Made by a program: the position numbers and the translations under genes
Shown: in pieces, positions 9,862 through 19,473 of the stretch
Numbering within the stretch: position 1 is the stretch's first letter
Layout of the letters: each line of letters starts with the position of its first letter
Notes under the pieces: model-generated
Databases searched by the model: none
The model's input: the letters and a program-made list of their open reading frames with translations, nothing else
Told to the model about the DNA's origin: nothing
Assembly (NCBI GenBank): GCA_001683735.1
Contig: LUGG01000043.1
Coordinates: 1-64,000 of the forward strand
Source: Grifola frondosa
Lineage: Eukaryota > Basidiomycota > Agaricomycetes > Polyporales > Grifolaceae
DNA: 64,000 nt
Direction of reading: 5' to 3'

Positions 9862-10900
9862 GGGAAACAAGTCCTTCGTCCCCTTCAGTAATCTCAATGA
9901 TGCGGATTCTCTGATAAAGACATGGGAGGTGAGCTTTTTTCTTGTCTTCGTTGTCTCTTCTCTCCATGGCCCAGGTTCTGACCTTTCCCCAGGTTTGTAC
10001 CAAGATTGTCAGCTTCTTGGAGCAGGACCAGCGACTCGAGAACTTGAATTGGAGACCGTGGCATCCCCAAGACCTCATGGTCAATACTGATAGTGCCAGG
10101 TCCAAGCACGACTTCAAGAAGCTGTCCAAGTGCATGAGGGATAAACTCGACAAGGAGACAGGGCAGTATGTTGCCATACGGGTCATCCTTTTGTACCCCA
10201 TTGATACCTTATCCCACAGGAACATCGAGCTCCAGGCCGTAGGCTTCAGATGCAATCATTCAACCGAACTGCTCCAACAGCGCATTCTCAAGAAGGAGGC
10301 GCAAACGCCGAGGCGAGCCAGAATGGCAGGCACAGCACTATCTATCACATGCAGTTCACTTGCAACGTCGACCAGCCCGCCCGTCTCACCACCTTTTCCG
10401 TCACCGAAGCCCGACTTGCATCCCTCCCCCGAATTCAAGGACAACGCCATCAAGCATGGCCAGCCTGTGACCAGTCCAATCATCGTTGAGAATGCTCCCA
10501 CTGCCGCCATCGCTGACAAAGATGCCGACAAAGACCCCCGCTTACCCAACGCGGCTGCAAGCTGTTCGCCTCCGCCAATAACAGATCCGTCTCCTCCAAT
10601 GACCTGTATTCCTCTGCATCTCCGGATGGCTTCAGCGTCGCCGCCCCATCATGGAGCTCACGCTTGATGAGTTCCTGAATGCCGACAGTCCCGACACCTG
10701 GTCCTGGGTGGATCTAGTAGTAGCAACGCATGGCTTGTTGAGCACCTCGACGCGCAGGAAGACATCAGGGTGCACTGTGCGAATGGTACCTCATTATACA
10801 CTATCGGTATCAATGATGCAGTTCCCGCTCGCACACCAACTAGGATGCCACAGTGCCGACCGCGGACCCAACCACCCTTATTGCTCTGAATTTCCTTAAA
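9862..10900 (+). pseudogene. DUF1752 (GATA-like motif) protein fragment
   Basis: Starts at an intron acceptor (TTGCCATTAG). Readings include DADSLIKTWE, an intron, VCTKIVSFLEQDQRLENL and NWRPWH. This is the short DUF1752 motif of fungal regulatory proteins (..W..Y.....LP...RLENLSWR.W..). Later KLSKCMRDKLDKE, then a Ser/Pro-rich low-complexity tail to about 10,650 and LTLDEFLNADSPD. The motif is found in fungal proteins linked to nitrogen/glucose signalling; the function of this protein is not known. Open stretches are long (241 codons from 9942), so it is less decayed than the PRP8 pieces, but a full-length gene is not visible. Confidence 0.6.
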
Positions 10901-11268
10901 TCATGTTGTTTGTACGCGGAAAGCAGAAAAAGCGCTCTAAGACGTGAAATTAAAATAAGAATACTCTACCGCCATTTACCTTTTCTGCTTTAATCTGCTT
11001 ACTGTTTTTTACACACATTTTTGTTCTGAGCAGTCTTACTGAGATCGAATATTGGCGCCCGAAATGTTTTTCTTAACTTCATTTTCGGCCTTGAGAGTCT
11101 TTTATTTGCTTTTACGCGAAATGTCACCATTTTCTTGTATTACTTAGCTTTCTTAGTTTTCTTAGTTTTCTTATTTTCTTTTTGAGGATCTTTATTTTAC
11201 TTATTTGTATTTTTTAAGGACAAAAAGGATGGAAAGGAACAAAAAGCAAAATTCGAGTTTTGCTGATG
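10901..11268 (+). repeat. P1 right subterminal region and terminus
   Basis: AT-rich stretch with the motif AGCGCTCTAAGA (10,931), which also occurs near the left end of P2 (about 43,520). It ends with GAGTTTTGCTGATG at 11,268, the inverted form of the P2 left terminus CATCAGCAAAACTC. This marks the right end of P1. Confidence 0.7.
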
Positions 11269-11761
11269 TGGTGCCTCCTCATGCCAAAATATGCATGCCC
11301 TGCAGCTAGCTTCGGGTCGAGAAATTTGCAGTCTCAACGCGCCAATTTGCAGTCCCAGCATGCTCCGTAAATTCGCCCAGCATCCTGCTCCCTCTGCGCT
11401 CGGCTTCAACTTTCTTGCCTTCTGTTGCACTCAATTGCCTCGGGATTTGCATAAGATTTGACAGTGTATATTCGTACATATTTTCGGCACAAGAAAACTT
11501 TTTTATTGTGACAGATACTTGCTCTGATAAGTATGTTTTGGTTATGTCAGGTTCTCCCTCTTGGAAATCGCGCACATGCATCTTACATAATCATGCCGGG
11601 GGACCGTCAATCTGACGGGCTCTTCGGGTAAGTAAGTAACTCATAACATAAGTACATCGGATGCGGTAGTATTCTACGATTAGTAAGCTATCACCTGCCC
11701 GAACTCTGATCAGATGGGTCCTACATACAAGCAAGACCGGTCCCACAGTCCCTTGTGTCAC
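11269..11761. other. Spacer between P1 and the CACTA element
   Basis: No recognisable gene. A minus-strand open frame of 91 codons (11,581 to 11,306) has no family resemblance. Confidence 0.5.
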
Positions 11762-11792
11762 CACTGTGGCAGCGACGTTGGGTGAATTTCAC
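11762..11792 (+). repeat. CACTA left terminal inverted repeat
   Basis: Starts CACTGTGG and ends TGAATTTCAC. It pairs with the inverted 31 bp at 16,768-16,798; the first seven and last ten or so positions are identical. Confidence 0.75.
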
Positions 11793-12177
11793 TATTGTAT
11801 TTACCATGTATCCGGGGACTTATTATCCATACCATGAGTTAACTTCATCCATCACTGGGTGAATCTCAACTGACCAGCTGGTGGAACAACATGGTGAACT
11901 TCACCCTAATTATGTCCGGTTTCACCATGCAAAATACAAATTATTGTATTGAATTTTTCACTTGAGAAACAGGTGAATTTTGCCTTATGATATCACCATA
12001 TCTTCGAGCTATTCTCCACTCTTGAATAAGTGATTTTCACTCGGAAACCTATTCTAATTCAACCACAGAATTGGCAAAAGCAACTGCTCAGAGAGATGGG
12101 GTTTTTCATTTCGACATAGTATGCAATGTTTCTACATATACCCAATTTGGAAGCGCTTAGGCACCACTGCCAGCAGA

Positions 12178-13075
12178 TCACTCACGGTCGGCGTCGGCAT
12201 CGACCATCTCATCCTCCTCTTCTGGATCCTCGGTCTCGAAATATCTAGCAAATGGATCTTCATCATCCATAATATGATCTGGGTTGATATCCCCACCCTC
12301 TTTCTCGGCAGCAATCCTCTCCTCACGCTTTGGGATGTAGCCCATTCGGACAGCATGCTTACATTTGTTTCGCATCCACTGCATCACGATCTCGGCTGTG
12401 GCCCAATCCCCAAGGAACTGAGACAAGAACAGATGCATGTCTCTAGCCTGAAGCACACATGGTAAGTCCGGGCCCTGTGCACTGACGCAAACATACTCAC
12501 AACTTTGTACAGACGTCCAAGGGCCACCGGGGCCTAGTTTTTGAAGTCCTTCGTCCAATCCAGTCCGGCTTGTGCTGCCAACGTCACGCTGAATTACGGT
12601 GGTCATGACGCTTATAAACTTTGGTTTGAGTACTAACCTGCAATGTCTTATATATGTTTCGGCGGTCTGACAGACACATCGCTGCGATGAGCGAGAACCC
12701 TTTGCCAGTTTGCGGTTTCACAATCCTGTCCTTGTGGGGAAGGTGATTGAACTTGTATGCAACGTTTGCTGGGTGATAGTCCTTTGTGATCACAGGTTCC
12801 TGTGCTGCCTTGTGAAGAGCTTTTTCCTCATCCAGCTTAGCTGTGGGATGTGTTAGTAAGTACATTCCGAGCTTTCATCGGCACGCACCTTGAAGCTCAT
12901 TTATCTTCTTTTCCAGAGCTTTGGTCTTGTCCTGCAGGGCTGGCTGAGTCTCTTCGAAGGCAATGAGTTTGAGGCCAATTTTTTCGCGGGAGCTTTCAAT
13001 GCTTGAGCTCCTTTGCTCGCTGCACTTTTGCAGCACGAAGTGATTCCGGCAGTACGAGGTATGTTTTCAGAAGCC
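12178..13075 (-). CDS. CACTA accessory protein (divergent second gene), possibly frameshifted
   Basis: A spliced minus-strand gene starting near 13,075 (MASENIPRT..). A putative coiled-coil part, QDKTKALEKKINELQ, is followed after an intron by AKLDEEKALHKAAQEP, then HLPHKDRIVKPQTGKG. Later exons give LDEGLQKLGPGGPW and, to the stop, a basic-then-acidic tail (MGYIPKREERIAAEKE, ETEDPEEEDEMVDADAD). The N-terminal exon needs a frame change between its start and the coiled coil, so it may be broken or the start may differ. Divergent placement to Tnp2 inside one element suggests a DNA-binding or regulatory helper, as second proteins of CACTA elements often are. Function is not recognised from sequence. 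Confidence 0.5.
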
Positions 13076-13284
13076 ATTACAAAGTAAATGAGACTGATAT
13101 GAAGACACAGTCGAGCACAATGCAGACACCAGCTTGAAGCTGGAGAAGGACTTTACGAGTTTTTTTCATGTTGTTTACAGTGGTTTGGCATACTCAATCA
13201 CTCTGTGGCAGACGAACAACCTCTCGTTCAGTGCACCACTCTGTTCTCGATTTCTCTCTTCTGGCAGATTTGTAGCCAACCATT

Positions 13285-16200
13285 ATGCCTCCTAAATCCA
13301 ACTATATCATCTGCTCATGCTGCGGGAGATCAGTCTCTGAACGAACAGAGTGGCAACATTGTATTGGTCAAGTTGCCCCTAGAGTCAGTGTGACCGGAAT
13401 GTATTGAAACTCGCTTCTGCGAGGAGCATCCAAACAGATCTGTAAATTGAAGGTGAGCTATATTTGAGTATGAAGATGAAACGGCAGTGTCAATATCCAC
13501 CCAGGGATCAAGGCATCATCTTGCACGGGATGAGCCTATTATGCCTGATACTGATGAGCCCATGTTAACCAGTGATGAGGCCTCTGACATACATGAGATG
13601 GACAACACAGACACCCAGTCGAGTTTGCTAGCCATGGAGACAACCGCGACAACCCCAACGGAGGCCGCAGATCCTGACACTTCAATTCAGACAGCATTAA
13701 TAGAAGATGTTGTGCATGAGGCCTGGCATGGACGTCTCCGCCACCATGTATATGTGGAAGACTGTCCGAGTGATGAAGCTAGCAATGCTGAAAGTGATGA
13801 AGAGAGTGACTGGGCCTCGGAGTCTCCGAGTTCTGAGGACGAAGGCCTCAGTGCATGGGATTGGATGGGAGCTGATTTCGAGAGTAGGGCAATGGCGATA
13901 GGTGTGTATTTTGCATTGCCAAAAGTCGTGTCAACTAAAAAATAGTTTCCAGACAAAAAACTGGACGAATATGACAAGTCAACTCTGCGTGCATTTGCAC
14001 TGAAGGTGGACTCACATATGTCGACCAAAACTTTTGCAAAACTTTCGTATGCCTTTCCTCATGAGCACATTGATACTCTCGACTCAGTGAAGTCTCGTGT
14101 CGCATTCTTGTCTGGCCTGAACCCCACCTATTATGACTGCTGCATCAATTCATGTTGCTGCTTTGTCGGACCTCATGCGAATCTCAACCAGTGTCCATAT
14201 TGCAAGTCAAACCGGCCGGGGACCTAATGGATGGTCCAGAAAACAATACTCATGCTTACCTCTCATTCCACGACTCCAAAGCTACTACACTCAACATAGC
14301 ATGGCTGCGAAGATGCGATATCGTGCCAAGGAGCATGTGCATGATCTGAACACCATGACAGACATCTTCGACAGCAATATCTACCACTCCAAATTGGGCA
14401 AGCATGTTGTCATCCATGGCAAGAAGCTTGGACACACCTTTTTGGGGGACCCACGGGATGTTGCACTGGGCCTATCAACTGACGGGTTCGCACCATTCAA
14501 ACATCGCAAATCCACATCATGGCCCATTATTCTTTACAACTACAATCTCCCCCCCGAAATTCACTTTCATAAAGAGAATATTATTCCACTCGGAGAGGTT
14601 CCTGGGCCAAAGAAACCCATAGACTTCGACTCATTTCTCTGGCCCATTGTCGAGGAGCTTCTGCATTTGGAAGTCGGTGTCCGAGCGTGGGACGCACACA
14701 CCACTGCCCATTTCATTTTATGTGCTTTTCTGATCATCGTGGCAGGTGATATACCTGCAATTTCCATGGTTATGCACATGAAGGGTCATAACAGTTTTTT
14801 ACCATGTCGCATGTGCAACATTCATGGTGTCCGCACACCCGACAATCCATGTAGCCCATACTATGTACCCCTGGACCGTCAAAAGCATCCCGACCTGGAG
14901 GCCCCACACTTTATGATCCTGCCAATCTCCCTTTACAAACGCATCACGAGATTCTCATGCAAGCCCACGAGGTGCAAGTTGCACCTACTGGTGTTGAAGA
15001 AGGACGTCTTGCGAAATGCTACGGTGTGAAAGGAGTTGCTGTGCTGTCTTGCCTATCATCACTCACATTCCCACCTCATTTCCATATGACTTCATGCACT
15101 TGATCTGGGAAAACCTGCTTAAAAATCTTATTGCTCTCTGGACGGGCGAGTTTAAGGGCCTTGACGAGGGCGCTGAGGAGTACCAGCTATATCCGGACAT
15201 CTGGACGGCGATTGGGACTGCTACTGCTACCACAGGCGATACTATCCCTTTCGCATTTGGTCCACGCACACCTAACATTGACACTGATAGGTCTCATTAT
15301 AATGCGGATTCGTGTCTGGGCGCTTTATGTCAGTCCTGTAGTGCTGGCAAGATGGTTTACTCGCCCGAAGTACTATGAACACTTTGTGGCCTTGATCAAG
15401 CTTCTACACATATGCTTGCTGTTCGATATCACTCAGGAGCAGATTCAGGAGGTTCGCAAGGGCTTTATCAAGTGGGTGAAAGACTACGAGATGTGAGTTT
15501 ACCTTATCCTGTTCCCAAGCCACCTGCAGTTGTTCAAATTCATGTGTAGTATATATTATCAGCATTCTCCAGCCCGAGTGGCAACTTGCCCAGTGACAAT
15601 TCACGCACTCCTTCATAGCGCTGACAGCATTGAGTCTTCTGGCCCAGTTTGGGCATCTTGGGCCTTTCCGATGGAGCGATATTGCAGCTCTCTCCAGCCT
15701 GCCATCAAAAGCCATCGCTTTCCATATGCTAGCATTGATCATTACATCCTCGATGCTGTGAGACTCCAGCACATCAAGCTTATCTACAACATGACTGAGG
15801 AGCTTGCACTGAGACTGCTGCATGCACCTGCGTTGTTGTTTTCCACACATGAATGTAAGTCTGATGCACTCCTTCATCATGAGTGCATTTTCTGATGACA
15901 CCCACGACAGATCCGACGTGTACGCTGCTTCCCCATGCCTTACTCAGCCAACCAAGCAGCTGGAAATGCTTAATAAGATAGTTGGTGCACTCGCAACACA
16001 GTTTGATGTACCAGGACCTATGGTTCATCGCTGTCTTCCATCAGAAGTTACACTATGGGGAAAGGTACTCATCTTCGATGATGGTGACACGGTGCATGCA
16101 TCGGCATCAACACATGCGAGAGGAGATAGTCGGGATGTGACATATGTCCGGGTGAGCCATTCTTTTACGAGATCTTTGCCCATATTGTACTGACAGCCAC

Positions 16201-16561
16201 AGCATTATCTGATAGTACGAAGTGCTCGTTGACAAAAATGCACGATATCCCCGCTGTCCTGTGATTCTTCAGAAGCACACCATGTATGGCCAACTGCAGT
16301 ACCTCTATACTCTCAAATTCAAGCCATCTCAGCAGTTACATCTTACGGAGCCGACAACTGTCATCCTCGCAGCCATCTGAACCTGTCCTATTGAACGGTC
16401 GGCCCCCGTTCTCGATATTCACTACTATTCCAAGGAGGGTGGGACAGATATTGTGGATGTAACCTGCATTCAGTGCTTGGTGGGGCGGGTTTATGATCGG
16501 AAGGAGTGGGCAATCATAGATCGCAGCGGGTCATTATCACGTGCAATATATGTCGACGAAT
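13285..16561 (+). pseudogene. Tnp2 family transposase (CACTA), frameshifted
   Basis: Probable start MPPKSNYIICSCCGRS at 13,285, a Cys-rich N-terminus. An acidic region follows (13,760-13,870), then LSYAFPHEHID, CCxNSCCCFVG with CPYCKSNR, and the core ALGLSTDGFAPFKHRKST, WPIILYNYNLPPE, PGPKKPIDFDSFLWPIVEEL, DIPAISMVMHMKGHN and PCRMCNIHG. C-terminal blocks are FMHLIWENLLKNLIALWTG, SHYNADS, GPVWASWAFPMERYC and WAIIDRSGS before the stop near 16,561. Frameshifts near 14,213 (a G-run), about 14,905, about 15,080 and about 15,300 break it. The cut-and-paste catalytic core is otherwise well preserved, so decay appears recent. Confidence 0.85.
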
Positions 16562-16767
16562 AGGTTGGAATTTTCGGCGGCGGATTTCACTATGTAACTC
16601 ACCATGTAGACCGGTTGATTTTAGTGGTGAATATCTTAGTACATAACAACAAGTGAACTTGATGAGTTCGACGGGTGAATTGGTATTAGGTAAAGTCACT
16701 AATGTATTCAACTACTGCGAAATTCACTCGCGTCAAGGGTGAACGGGATTTATTAACCGCGATACAG

Positions 16768-16798
16768 GTGAAATTCACGCGCATTGGGCATCACAGTG
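16768..16798 (-). repeat. CACTA right terminal inverted repeat
   Basis: On the minus strand starts CACTGTGA and ends GTGAATTTCAC, the same length as the left terminus. Confidence 0.75.
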
Positions 16799-16807
16799 CA
16801 TGGACAA

Positions 16808-18395
16808 GGCAAAGTAGAGAAAGTAGAGATTTCCAGGGAAGCTACCAATGCACACAGCTCAAACACATACTGAGCGAATAGGACAATCAGAGGCTGATGG
16901 CCGAACAGCGTGCGCAGGAACTGCAGGCCGGACAGCGACCGGCGTTGGTGCCGGAGTGCAGGGACACACTGACAGACGACCTGCAGGAAAGGCTCGCAGA
17001 GCGCAACCAGACTTTTAAACATAAACGAATGAGGCCAGATCGCTAGGCGCCCATTCTCATGAGCAGCCTCAACATAATTGTATGTGTCTATTTCGAGGCG
17101 TCCACATCCGCTGTGTTCACCGAGATGTCCGCACAGATCCAGGCATTAAGTGTGCGGGTGTGCAGACGTGTGCAGACGCGGACGCGATCGACATGGTGGA
17201 CGTGGTGGTGGTGGAGGAGGTGGATTGCTTCTGACAGTTGAGAAAACTACAAGAAATCGGACGCGGCACAAATAGTTATCTACCAACTATCAACGAGCAC
17301 GCACAACCCTTTTCCGCCTGCCAATTTTGCATGACCTAACATAGGGCCATGTTAGAGCCCAGCAGTAACAAGGGTGTCAGTTGCAAGCACAGGTGTATGG
17401 GCAAGCGCACTCGCCATTGCCTACAGCATCAGTACGGGGCGACCAGTCATACAGATGTTCGCCTCCCCCTCCGCGGCGTGTCATGGAACAGGCAGTGCAA
17501 GGAATTGGTCCGGGTTCAAGATCGGGACCACAGCGCATAACTCAAAGACCTTGTGTACATACTCCATAAATAGTTCGACAATAGGGCGGTGTGACAGAAA
17601 GGCCCGTAGGAAGTCGAAGCTCCCTAGCTCTCTCCGCTGCCGGAGCAGTAGAGGGACATGAGTGATGGTCTCGCCCAGGAATGTCTCGCACACGGTGTTC
17701 AACATATACGAGGAAGGATGTGTGGACATTTGTGAGACACTGTTCGACCACAGCAGTCCAGACACACTGGTACCTTGGGGGCCCAAAGCGCATGATACAG
17801 ATCACTGACCCAGGACGCAGAACCGCGCACTGCCAGACCCCGAGCCTCCATGATAGCGAGGTATGCTAGTTTGTGACGCTGCATCAGAAGATAGAATAGG
17901 AAGCGTAGCGCCAAATAAACGTGTCGGTAACAGGGCGGGTAGGATAGTGGAACAACCGCGCAACAGCTGCTGAGTCCGAGCATGCAGTTGCAAGTGAAAG
18001 TTGTTTTTCATCAACCAAATCAAATGGATGAGACCACACAGAGATACGTCCTGGACGTCGGGAGCGGCCTTGCAGCGAGCGGGCCAATGTTGCTTCTCTT
18101 TGTCAGAGGCAGTGAGGTGCAGAGGCAGTGAGGTGGACCAAAGGTCCCGAAGAGGAAGCGATGAAACGAGGACGTTCTGCGAGAGCATCGGGCGCCTCTT
18201 CTCATTGGAACTGCTGTATTGCGCAGCGTGCACAATCAGCTCGATTTTGCTAAACACACTGTAACGCTGAACGTTGACATGATGGTCCAAGTGATCGCGG
18301 AAACAGATCACGCGTTCACATGTTGCCACAACTTCTCCAAATCCAAACCTTCGACATACAGTAAGTAACACGCAGCAGGGGGAATTAGTCATCAC
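16808..18395 (-). pseudogene. Unrecognised decayed gene with an internal duplicated block, cut by the CACTA element
   Basis: Minus-strand frames give two related blocks about 0.7 kb apart. One (17,700-17,490) reads QRRELGSFDFLRAFLSHRP and VFELCAVVP; the other (17,000-16,810) reads QRRSLSGLQFLRTLFGHQP and YVFELCALVA. Upstream frames (18,395-17,802) are long but switch phase. The block nearest the CACTA right end runs straight into the transposon terminus at 16,798, so the insertion or its aftermath truncated the gene. I do not recognise the family. Phase changes suggest a pseudogene, but unrecognised introns could explain some of them. Confidence 0.35.
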
Positions 18396-18442
18396 GTAAA
18401 GTAGATCATAACATGCAGACAGTCGTCAAAATTAGCCCTTCG

Positions 18443-18655
18443 CATCAGCAAAATCTCAATTTAACTTATCATACTTTTTGTCTCTTAACTGCTCTTAAAT
18501 GCACTTATAAAAACCCTTATGAGATCTCTTTTATCTCTTAATTGCTCTTTTTGTTCTTAATTAAGAAGAAAAAGAGATATAAGACCTAAAAGTCAGTTCA
18601 TAAGGGTTAGTTTAAGAGGAAAAAGTATGATAAGTCAAATCGAGATTTGCTGATG
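18443..18655. mobile_element. 213-bp MITE (foldback), same termini as Plavaka P1/P2
   Basis: Inverted repeats start CATCAGCAAAATCTCAATTT on the left and, on the opposite strand, CATCAGCAAATCTCGATTTG on the right. Both continue into ACTTATCATACTTTTT, giving about 38 bp with few mismatches. The interior is AT-rich, non-coding and also largely self-complementary (CCCTTATGA faces TCATAAGGG). The first 11-14 bases are those of the P2 left terminus and the inverse of the P1/P2 right ends, so this is a non-autonomous relative. A clear target-site duplication was not found. Confidence 0.8.
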
Positions 18656-19473
18656 TCATTGGATCCTTTTGTGCGAGGAAAACTGTGGAAAGCGCAATTC
18701 AGCACCAGCCATTTCTGCCGTTTCATATCGTACGCACAAGGGTGACGACTGTGCCATCTTAGAGTCTCCTTACGCGGTACGAGCTCATAGCCAAACCATC
18801 CCTATGTTCATGCTTAGTCTGACTTAAGAACGGGAGGTATTCTCGTGCTTCGTCGGCAGGCTCATATGTAGCCGGATATTCGATCGACATTCGCTGTCAC
18901 GATTCCTACCTCTCTTTTCGCGATTTGTATGATCCTCGTTGCAACGAAGATGAGCTCATTCGCAACCCGTTTCGCGTTCTGCCAAATTTTCATTTGATCA
19001 CGGTTATTCCAGGAGTTATAGTACAGCCGAGGAAAATAAGCGGTGTGCATGCGTTGTGGATTCGCTGCAAGATGTTCTGGAGCGGCAACTCCATCAATCT
19101 ATTGTTTTGTCTTTTCCCAATGTTAGATTATAACCAGTCGAATTTTACTGACAATGACTCTGATAGAGACACTCTGGGGGCATTTCAATGCACTTGTTGA
19201 GAACCAACGAGCTTTCAGGATCTCAATGATACTGATGGTATGCTGCTTGTTCGTCTTCGTAATTGGATGAAATTAAGCGACTGGAACTCAGTCCCCTGAA
19301 CGCAGTCAAGATTTTCCTGATATAGGTTTCAGTGCGCAATGACGCGAAGATATGGCGTGCAGCCACCCATCTGCGTACAGGTCCTTCCATAGGACCGAGG
19401 TCGGTACATATATGCACGCAAATCACCTTGCAGAGTCTTCGCTTGAGGCTAATCTCCCTTCGCTACTTGCACG
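18656..19473. other. Spacer upstream of the permease pseudogene
   Basis: No recognisable gene. Short open frames only. Confidence 0.5.

Larger units (their letters stand above)
1400..11268 (+). mobile_element. P1: 3' part of a Plavaka-family DNA transposon carrying captured host gene fragments
   Basis: The left boundary is approximate: homology to the P2 transposase starts near 1430, and the N-terminal part and left terminus are absent. From left to right it contains the transposase C-terminus, a 1.4-kb repeat tract shared with P2, and decayed exons of PRP8, Wee1-like kinase, RPN7, PRP8 again, an old-yellow-enzyme and a DUF1752 protein. It closes with an AT-rich subterminal zone ending in GAGTTTTGCTGATG at 11268. 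The same last bases end P2, and their inverted form starts P2. The whole body is non-functional: frames are interrupted throughout. Plavaka elements are known in Agaricomycetes as KDZ/CACTA-related DNA transposons; capture of host genes here is inferred from the sequence. Confidence 0.7.
11762..16798 (+). mobile_element. CACTA/EnSpm DNA transposon, degenerate
   Basis: About 5.0 kb bounded by 31-bp imperfect inverted repeats beginning CACTGTG and ending, at the same distance, in TGAATTTCAC. Both subterminal zones (11,785-12,070 and 16,555-16,780) are full of short GTGAA/TTCAC motifs in both orientations, as expected for CACTA transposase-binding repeats. The three bases outside the ends are CAC and CAT, a near match to the 3-bp target duplication of this superfamily. 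It carries a Tnp2-type transposase (+) and a divergent accessory gene (-). Several frameshifts in the transposase make it non-autonomous now. Confidence 0.85.

Noticed and set aside
9536..10255. 239-codon minus-strand frame as a gene
   Set aside because: It is the shadow of the OYE/DUF1752 fragments on the plus strand, where conserved motifs are found.
3842..10900. Processed (cDNA) pseudogenes made by retrotransposition
   Set aside because: The PRP8, RPN7, DUF1752 and FAS2 pieces keep introns, have no poly-A tails and are joined to each other, so genomic DNA was captured.
1400..11268. Helitron as the vehicle of gene capture
   Set aside because: Helitrons often capture gene fragments, but the visible ends are inverted repeats (CATCAG..CTGATG), and no Rep/helicase sequence or 5'-TC..CTRR-3' ends were seen.
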